The notes beneath the pieces were generated by a model, which saw only the letters and a list, made by a program, of their open reading frames with translations, was not told the DNA's origin and did no database searches. Below are positions 1 to 5,171 of a stretch of 32,013 bases of DNA, one piece after another. This DNA comes from a virus. The stretch covers positions 1-32,013 of IMG/VR virus record IMGVR_UViG_3300034142_000025. The stretch is one strand, 5' to 3'. Each line of letters starts with the position of its first letter. The first letter of the stretch is position 1. Position numbers and translations under genes: made by a program.

Positions 1-789
1 CCCCCTCCTGATAAAGAAAAGTCTCCCAAACCCTCTAAAGAAATTAACCTCCCCCGCCCCATCGATGAAGCTGACGCTTCATCGACAGGCCCCAAAAATC
101 CGGTTTCGCCGGAACGACCGGAAGAGGGTGGGAGCGAACCCCCGGATCGCCAACAGCCTGACCGCCAGCCCGGCGACCGCCAACCGTCCGAACGGCAGCG
201 CAAGGGCGCCCGCATCCCCGACGGCTGGACGCCGCCGCCGATCGCCGAGCTCCCGCCGATGGCGCAGGCGCTGGCCTCGCAATGGCCGGCCGGGGCCTAT
301 GCCGCCCAGGGCGAGCTGTTCGCGGCCTACTGGCGCGGCGAGGGCGGACGGCAGGGAGCCCGGAAGCTCGACTGGACCCAGACCTGGTGCAACTGGATCG
401 GCCGGGTGACCGGGCAGGTGCTGCGCGACGCCAAGGCCGGGGTGAGGTTCGCCGCCGACGCGCCGGCGCGGCAGAGGACCGCGGCGGAGATCGAGCGCGA
501 CGAACGGCTGGCGCGCGAGCTCGACGCGCTGCACCGGGCCGAGACGGCGGAAGCGAGGGCGATCCGGGAGCGGATCCGTCGCGACGCCGGCGCCCGGACC
601 TATGACGGCTGGGTCAAGCCCTGCGCCATCGCCATCGAGGGCGACGACATCATCGTCAGCAGCCCCTCCGAATTCGTCTCCGGCTGGCTCGAGCAGCATT
701 TCGCGGCGACCTTCACCGGCGTCGGTGGAACGGTGCTCGGCCGGCCGGTGCGGCAAGTGCTGTTCAGGGTGGTGAAGCCGCCCGGATAG
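1..789 (+). CDS. Phage replication protein with DnaA N-terminal-like C-terminus (5' truncated)
   Basis: The frame is open from the first base, so the start lies outside the window; 262 residues are visible. The first ~85 are a charged, proline-rich linker. Next comes a tryptophan-rich segment (GRKLDW-type, here ARKLDWTQTWCNWI) seen in phage replication/DnaT-like proteins that carry an N-terminal winged helix. The last ~65 residues, including IVSSPSEFVSGWLEQHF, match the pattern of the DnaA N-terminal (DnaA_N) helicase-interaction domain. Inference: a replication initiator or helicase-loader protein of the prophage early region that recruits the host replicative helicase. The helix-turn-helix expected in the missing N-terminus cannot be checked. 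The next gene follows after a short gap, so the two are likely co-transcribed. Confidence 0.75.
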   Translation, partial: PPPDKEKSPKPSKEINLPRPIDEADASSTGPKNPVSPERPEEGGSEPPDRQQPDRQPGDRQPSERQRKGARIPDGWTPPPIAELPPMAQALASQWPAGAYAAQGELFAAYWRGEGGRQGARKLDWTQTWCNWIGRVTGQVLRDAKAGVRFAADAPARQRTAAEIERDERLARELDALHRAETAEARAIRERIRRDAGARTYDGWVKPCAIAIEGDDIIVSSPSEFVSGWLEQHFAATFTGVGGTVLGRPVRQVLFRVVKPPG

Positions 790-819
790 CCCTCCGGTGT
801 TGAGGAGGATTTGGTTCTG

Positions 820-1776
820 TTGGGAGTGAGCGTGGTGGCGGACGATGCGGAGAATGTGAGGGGCTGGGCCAGGCGGCGGCTGGCGGCGCTGGAAGGCGCG
901 GAGCGGCCGGAGCGGGAAGCGCGCGGGCCGAGCTTCTTCAAGCGCCTGGCGCTGCGCGAGGCGGAGCGGGTCGAGAACATCCTCGCGGCCGACAAGGTCA
1001 GCGCCGAGCGCAAGACGGGGCCGAGCCGCCGCCAGCGCGCCCGCATGGTCGTTCCCACCGACGAACGTATCGGCCAGGCGCGCGAGGGCGGCGAGCAGCT
1101 CGAATGGGTGAACCCGGCCGAGATCGACAGCGCCGAGCAGGCGATCGGGCTGACCCGCCGCTTCAAATCCTCGCATCTCGACCGGCTCTACCGGGGCGGC
1201 AGGCTGAGCTGGGTGCAATGGTATGCCGGTGAATGGTACCGCAACCAGCATGCGCGGTGCAGCTTCGCGCTGTCGGTGGTGGCGAGCTACGGCGGCGGCA
1301 CCGGCGGCGGCGAGCCGAGCTACGGCCTGCCGCGGACCGAAGCGCAATTGCGGGCGCGGCAGCTCTACATGGAGGCGCGCCGCGCGCTGCCGGCGCCGAT
1401 GCTCGGCTTCATGGAGCGGATGCTGATCCACGACGAGTTGCCGCGCGCCTATGGCGGCAAGCAGAGGATGCGCAGCACGGCGCGGATCGCGGCGGCGCTG
1501 GACGCGCTGGCGGGGTGGCTGGGCCTCGGGCCGCGGCAGTGGCCGGTGCGCGGGAGTGTCGACGGCGGCGTCGACATGGCCGCCGGCCCGGACGCGACGG
1601 TTGTGGCGCTGGTGGACCGCGACGGCGTGGTGGCCTCGGCCGATCTGGGCAGCGTGGAGCAGGTGCTTCGTCTGGCGGAGATGCACCCGGACTTCTTCGA
1701 CGCGAATGGCCGGATGCTGCCGTTCGAGGACATCGCGGCGATCATCAAGGCGCGGCTGGGCGGCGAGCAAGCCTAG
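820..1776 (+). CDS. Phage protein of unknown function (possible DUF6456-like segment)
   Basis: About 318 residues in the high-GC style of its neighbours. A strong GAGGAGG Shine-Dalgarno at 802-808 precedes several non-ATG candidates: TTG at 811 is too close, TTG at 820 has good spacing, and GTG at 826 or 832 are further away. I chose 820. The N-terminal third is Arg/Glu-rich and charged. The middle, around DRLYRGGRLSWVQWYAGEWYR and then MEARRALPAPMLGFMERML, resembles alphaproteobacterial DUF6456-type sequences (a spaced pattern with xxQxxAGxxYR followed by an ALDALAxWLGL helix). The assignment is from memory of the pattern only. No catalytic motif is visible. Its position between replication and packaging genes would suit a late-gene regulator, but that is not shown by the sequence. 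Confidence 0.6.
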   Translation: MGVSVVADDAENVRGWARRRLAALEGAERPEREARGPSFFKRLALREAERVENILAADKVSAERKTGPSRRQRARMVVPTDERIGQAREGGEQLEWVNPAEIDSAEQAIGLTRRFKSSHLDRLYRGGRLSWVQWYAGEWYRNQHARCSFALSVVASYGGGTGGGEPSYGLPRTEAQLRARQLYMEARRALPAPMLGFMERMLIHDELPRAYGGKQRMRSTARIAAALDALAGWLGLGPRQWPVRGSVDGGVDMAAGPDATVVALVDRDGVVASADLGSVEQVLRLAEMHPDFFDANGRMLPFEDIAAIIKARLGGEQA

Positions 1777-1818
1777 CGCGCAAGATCCCCGAAACACCCT
1801 CTCCAAGGAGTTTGAAGC

Positions 1819-2553
1819 ATGACTGGCGTTCTGATTACGGAAAATATTACTGGCTACTGCGGCGCTTGCGGTCAGCAGGTCGGCGACACGCATTCGTGCC
1901 CCGCCTTTGTACGGCATCCCGATGGTTCCATTTCGATGACCATCCCAAGCGGCGAGGATGAAGTCGAACGGGCGCCGCATATTCTGAGGGACGCACTAAG
2001 CTCGCTGCACGAGGCCGTGCTGGGTCTAGCGGAGCGCCAGTCGAGCGGGGAACGCCTCACTTATTTTGAGGCTAGCCCCTCGCGAGACATTGAAGCCTTC
2101 ACGCGGTGGGCTCGACTGAATGACGCGCAAAAGAAGGCCGCCGCCGCGCTCGCCTCACATCCCAAGCCCTCAGTACAAGAAGAGGTGGTGGAGGCGGCTA
2201 AGCGGGCTGACTTGGGCTTGGCGATCCTCGGCAGTGTTCGGGAGCGAGTCGAGGAAGCCAGCCACGACGACGAAGGCCGCTGGATCACTTGTAACGGCTG
2301 TCACGAAACAGTCGATGGGCAGGAGACGGGGGATTATCCCTACAGTCCTGACTTCGGCTGCGTCATCGGCGGCGGCTGTATGGAATGCGGCGGGCTCGGG
2401 GCGATTTGGGACACCACCGACTATGCAGCCAACGCCGAAGCGATGATGGCCGGTGAAGCAGCCCTCACCCGTACTGGGGAGGCGGATGGCAACCCCCCTT
2501 GTGAGACGCCGCCCACGGACGACGGACCGTCTGTGGGCGAGAGCCTACCGTAG
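1819..2553 (+). CDS. Cys-rich hypothetical protein, probable cargo gene
   Basis: 244 residues with an AAGGAG ribosome-binding site just upstream of the ATG. The family is not recognised. Two cysteine clusters could bind zinc: C14xxC17 with C27 and H25 near the N-terminus, and a C-terminal group (CNGCHE, then CVIGGGCMECGG) at about residues 158-193. The middle is a helical, Glu/Ala-rich segment that may be coiled coil. Base composition is visibly less GC-rich and codons less biased than in flanking genes, suggesting recent acquisition. It lies between replication and packaging genes, a usual place for morons. The last ~20 residues are Pro/Thr-rich and may be poorly conserved. Function unknown. 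Confidence 0.65.
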   Translation: MTGVLITENITGYCGACGQQVGDTHSCPAFVRHPDGSISMTIPSGEDEVERAPHILRDALSSLHEAVLGLAERQSSGERLTYFEASPSRDIEAFTRWARLNDAQKKAAAALASHPKPSVQEEVVEAAKRADLGLAILGSVRERVEEASHDDEGRWITCNGCHETVDGQETGDYPYSPDFGCVIGGGCMECGGLGAIWDTTDYAANAEAMMAGEAALTRTGEADGNPPCETPPTDDGPSVGESLP

Positions 2554-2623
2554 CATCCCGAGCTTAGCCGCCGGCCCTCGGCCTGCTAGCCTCGCCGCTC
2601 CCGCCCCACACGAGGCCTCGGCC

Positions 2624-2860
2624 GTGGAAGACCCGCTCGCCTTTCTCGCCCGCTCCGGCTTCCCCGTCACTCGCACGGCCGGCGGCCGGTTCGACATTCC
2701 CAATTTGGCGATGGGCATGACGGCCGGCGAGGTGATCGGCCTTTGGCTGCGGCTGAGATGCTGGCCGGAGCCGGCGCCCGACGTGGGCCATTGGATGCCC
2801 GCTGACGGGGGCCTTGACGGCCGGGGCGACGCGGTTCAGGCTGCGCTTTCTATCGTCTGA
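2624..2860 (+). CDS. Small hypothetical phage protein
   Basis: 78 residues from a GTG start at 2624. The frame is also open upstream to ATG codons at 2453 and 2486, but those would overlap the preceding gene by 70-100 bases and encode an Arg/Pro-rich tail of shadow-like composition, so I prefer the GTG. The protein-like part begins VEDPLAFLARSGFPVTRT and includes GRFDIPNLAMGMTAGEVIGLWLRLR, a compact soluble domain. No family is recognised and no membrane segment is visible. It ends 11 bases before the lipoprotein gene, which suggests the same transcript. The start remains uncertain. Confidence 0.5.
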   Translation: MEDPLAFLARSGFPVTRTAGGRFDIPNLAMGMTAGEVIGLWLRLRCWPEPAPDVGHWMPADGGLDGRGDAVQAALSIV

Positions 2861-2871
2861 GGGGGCTCAAG

Positions 2872-3195
2872 ATGAAACGGATCATGATGATTGCCGCGGC
2901 GGCCGCGATGGTGGGCGCGTGCGCGACGACCAAGACCATGCAGGCGATCGGCGGCAGCCGCTCGGACGGGGTGGTCCGGCTGGCCTATGAATATAATATG
3001 TTCGAGAACCCGCAGGTGGACCCGGTGCAGGCGCTCGAGACGGCGCGTTCGCGGTGCAAGGTGTGGGGCTATACCGACGCGGAGGCCTTCGGCGCCGGGA
3101 CGCAGCAATGCCAGCAGTCGAACGCCTATGGCAGCTGCATCAAGACGATGGTGACCGTCGAATATCAGTGCACCGGGGCGAACACGCCCAGCTAG
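2872..3195 (+). CDS. YecR-like lipoprotein
   Basis: 107 residues. The N-terminus is a lipoprotein signal: a basic start (MKR), a short hydrophobic stretch, and a lipobox VGAC with the acceptor cysteine at about residue 17. The mature part has the pattern of the YecR-like lipoprotein family: GGSRSDGVVRLAYEY, then VDPVQALETARSRCKVWGYTDAEAF, ending with a conserved VEYQCTG. Four further cysteines could form disulfides in the periplasm. A GAGGGGG ribosome-binding site overlaps the preceding stop. Inference: a membrane-anchored periplasmic protein, possibly expressed by the lysogen. YecR-like proteins are known in prophages, but their role is not established. Confidence 0.7.
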   Translation: MKRIMMIAAAAAMVGACATTKTMQAIGGSRSDGVVRLAYEYNMFENPQVDPVQALETARSRCKVWGYTDAEAFGAGTQQCQQSNAYGSCIKTMVTVEYQCTGANTPS

Positions 3196-3403
3196 CAGCG
3201 ATTCGAATGGAGCAGGTCGCGGCGTTCGTGGACGCCGCGGCCTGACGGCGTGCGCGCACGAAAATAAATCCCCTTGCCGAGGGAACCTTTTCGTGTCACC
3301 AATTCATCAACGTGGCGAGTTGCGCCAAGCGACAAGCGCTTCACCGCAAAACGTCCCTCATTCGCATTGGTTCCCTCCCCTCCCCGCTCCCGCGAGGTGC
3401 GCC

Positions 3404-3682
3404 ATGGCCGACGCCTCACGCTTGCTTGCCGGACTGGCGCTGCCTCGGCGGTTCGCCTGCCGCCCGCTCGACGGTTACGACCTGCCGCCGCTCAACCATG
3501 CGCTCCACCACCGGCTGGCGGTGACGCTCGACGGGCGGGCGGTGTGCGGCGTGGTGGCGGCGGATGCCGATGCGGGCTTCATCGTCGCCATCGCCCGCGA
3601 CGAGACGGGCAACATGATCAGCGAGGGCGGCGCGGCCAGGCTCGCGGAACTGAGGGGCGCCGTCGTCATCGGCTGGGCCTGA
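3404..3682 (+). CDS. Small hypothetical phage protein upstream of HNH gene
   Basis: 92 residues beginning MADASRLLAGLALP; the ATG at 3404 follows a GAGGTG ribosome-binding site. The frame is open further upstream, but that part looks non-coding. The sequence contains AVTLDGRAVCGVVAADADAGFIVAIARDETGN, a beta-rich pattern without a recognised family. Its TGA overlaps the ATG of the next gene (HNH endonuclease) by one base, so the two are translationally coupled. It sits immediately before the packaging module. No membrane segment or catalytic motif is apparent. Confidence 0.6.
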   Translation: MADASRLLAGLALPRRFACRPLDGYDLPPLNHALHHRLAVTLDGRAVCGVVAADADAGFIVAIARDETGNMISEGGAARLAELRGAVVIGWA

Positions 3683-4050
3683 TGCCGAGCCAGCCGCCGG
3701 TGTTCAGGATGCCGGGCGCGGCGCCGGCCCGCAAGGCATGGGCACGGCCCGCCTCGCCGTTCGCGAGCAACGAAGACAGGCGCATCCGCGGGCGCGCTGG
3801 ACAGAAGCTGCGCCGCCAGGTGCTGAGCGAGGAGCCGCTGTGCCGGGTGTGCCTGGAGCAGGGGCTGACCGCGGCGAGCGCGATCGCCGATCATATCGTG
3901 CCGCTGGCTTGGGGCGGCGCGCCGGGGCGCGAGAACATGCAGGGGCTTTGCGAGCCGTGCAGCGACGCGAAGACGAAGCGGGAGAGCGTGGCTGGCGCGG
4001 ATCGCTGGCGGCGCGGCGCGGGCAGCCGGGGGGCGGGGTCTAATCTCTGA
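3682..4050 (+). CDS. HNH endonuclease (packaging-associated)
   Basis: 122 residues. The HNH domain is clear: zinc cysteines C54xxC57, the catalytic ADHIVPL block (D70-H71), then N85 and a second zinc pair C90xxC93 in LCEPCSDAKTKRE. This is the McrA/HNH group typically encoded next to terminase genes. Known biology: in HK97-like phages (for example HK97 gp74) the HNH protein works with terminase in cos cleavage and head morphogenesis. Here it precedes terS by ~150 bases, fitting that role. The start overlaps the previous stop (TGATG), so translation is coupled. The N-terminal ~30 residues are Pro/Ala-rich and the C-terminus is Gly/Arg-rich. Confidence 0.88.
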   Translation: MPSQPPVFRMPGAAPARKAWARPASPFASNEDRRIRGRAGQKLRRQVLSEEPLCRVCLEQGLTAASAIADHIVPLAWGGAPGRENMQGLCEPCSDAKTKRESVAGADRWRRGAGSRGAGSNL

Positions 4051-4204
4051 GCCGGTGCAAGCGGACACCGGCGGCTAAGTCAAAGTTTTACGCGGGCGAA
4101 ATCAAAGGTAAAAAGTTCGCGGTTTTGGGAACTCGCCCTGTGGGCGTCGAAGGCCCCGGCTCTGAGGGGTTCTGACGTAGGCGTCGTGGGGCGGGGATGG
4201 GTCG
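4051..4204 (+). other. Intergenic region before terS: hairpin and candidate cos/promoter region
   Basis: The region opens directly after the HNH stop codon with a perfect 7-bp hairpin (GCCGGTG / CACCGGC, 4051-4057 and 4066-4072, 8-base loop) without a clear T-tract. A locally A/T-richer stretch with several AAA and TTTT runs follows (about 4078-4130). HK97-like phages usually place cos just upstream of terS, so this is the best candidate site in the window for cos or a late promoter. No cohesive-end sequence could be identified, so this is a positional inference only. Confidence 0.35.
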
Positions 4205-4750
4205 ATGGCAAAGGGTGGGTCGCGGCCGGGCTCCGGACGGAAGCCGAAGCCGCCGGCTTTGCGGCTCGAGGCGGGCACGAAGTTTCGGAGCGGACCGCGG
4301 GCGGATCCGGTGCCGGGCCAGGTCGAGCTGCTGGCGCCGGGCGAGGGATTGCCGGACCATGTGCCGGCCGGGCCGATGGTGGCGCCGGCCGATCTGTCGG
4401 ACCGCGAGCTGTTCCACTTCGGCCAGACGGTGCGCACGCTGGAAGAGCAGAAGCGCTGCAGCCCGCATTTCGAGCCGTTCGTGACCCTGCTCGCCCGCCG
4501 CCTCGCCGATATCGAGCGGCTGAGCGCGGTGATCGAACTCGAAGGCGACACGTTCGAATCCAAGTCCATCAAAAGGGATGGTGAAGAGCGGATCATCACG
4601 AAGATGAAGCGGGCGCACCCGGCGGTCGCGATGCGGGCGGAGGCGATGCGGCACGCGCAGTCGCTGCTCGGCGAGCTGATGCTCAGCCCCCTGTCGGCGC
4701 TGAAGCTGGGCGGAGCGCCGCAGGCTGCGGCCGATCCTTTTGATTTCTGA
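4205..4750 (+). CDS. terS: Terminase small subunit, P27-like
   Basis: 181 residues. The N-terminus MAKGGSRPGSGRKPKP is the basic Gly/Pro-rich leader typical of P27-family small terminase subunits. A helical region follows (LSDRELFHFGQTVRTLEEQK, then FVTLLARRLADIERLSAVIE) and a C-terminal helix AMRHAQSLLGELMLSPLSALKL. Known role: binds the phage cos/pac site and hands the DNA to the large subunit for cleavage and packaging. It lies directly upstream of the rest of the packaging module. Length is normal for the family. Confidence 0.85.
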   Translation: MAKGGSRPGSGRKPKPPALRLEAGTKFRSGPRADPVPGQVELLAPGEGLPDHVPAGPMVAPADLSDRELFHFGQTVRTLEEQKRCSPHFEPFVTLLARRLADIERLSAVIELEGDTFESKSIKRDGEERIITKMKRAHPAVAMRAEAMRHAQSLLGELMLSPLSALKLGGAPQAAADPFDF

Positions 4751-4756
4751 GGTGGC

Positions 4757-5164
4757 ATGGTCGAGAGCGCGAGCGAGCGGCGCAAGAAGTCCTGCTATGT
4801 CGGTGCCCCCGCGATCTTCGCGCTGGAGGCCGCGTGCAAGCAGGTTGCGGAAGCGTTCGGAGGCTATGCCAGCGGCGGCGGCCTTTATCTGGTCGGATCG
4901 GCGCTGGAGCGGCCGGACTGGCGCGACGTCGACCTACGTTTCATCTTGCCTGATGCTGAGTTCGAGCAACTCTTTCCCGATGCTGGCCGGCATTGGGAAT
5001 TCGATGAGCGTTGGTTGCTGCTGACGGTGGCAATCTCGGAGCGGCTGTCGAAGATCACCGGCCTGCCGATCGACTTCCAGTTCCAACCCCAGTCGCACGC
5101 CAATGAGCGCCACGCCGGGCCCCGCCACGCCGTCGGCCTGCGGTTCGCGAAGGAGGCGGGGTGA
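4757..5164 (+). CDS. Nucleotidyltransferase-fold protein in the terminase operon
   Basis: 135 residues. The centre carries the signature of the polymerase-beta-type nucleotidyltransferase superfamily: G47-S48, then D57-V-D59-L (VGSALERPDWRDVDLRFIL), and a third acidic strand LPIDFQF with D106. All three metal-binding acids are present, so the protein could be catalytically active, transferring a nucleotide to an unknown substrate. The C-terminus contains a His/Arg-rich motif, HANERHAGPRHAVG. Nothing resembling an antitoxin (HEPN) partner is adjacent. It sits between terS and terL with a 6-base gap to terS and ~7 bases to terL, so it belongs to the packaging operon. The superfamily call is from motifs; the substrate is unknown. 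Confidence 0.7.
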   Translation: MVESASERRKKSCYVGAPAIFALEAACKQVAEAFGGYASGGGLYLVGSALERPDWRDVDLRFILPDAEFEQLFPDAGRHWEFDERWLLLTVAISERLSKITGLPIDFQFQPQSHANERHAGPRHAVGLRFAKEAG

Positions 5165-5171
5165 TGCGCCT

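Noticed and set aside
79-1980. Long minus-strand open frame (633 codons) opposite the replication and following genes
   Set aside because: Arg/Pro/His-rich antisense shadow of high-GC coding sequence; plus-strand proteins have recognisable motifs and ribosome-binding sites.
3196-3403. Promoter or small gene in the 208-base gap after the YecR-like gene
   Set aside because: Only weak TTGCCG-like and A/T-rich stretches are seen, with no convincing -10 partner, and the open frames there are too short or non-coding in composition.
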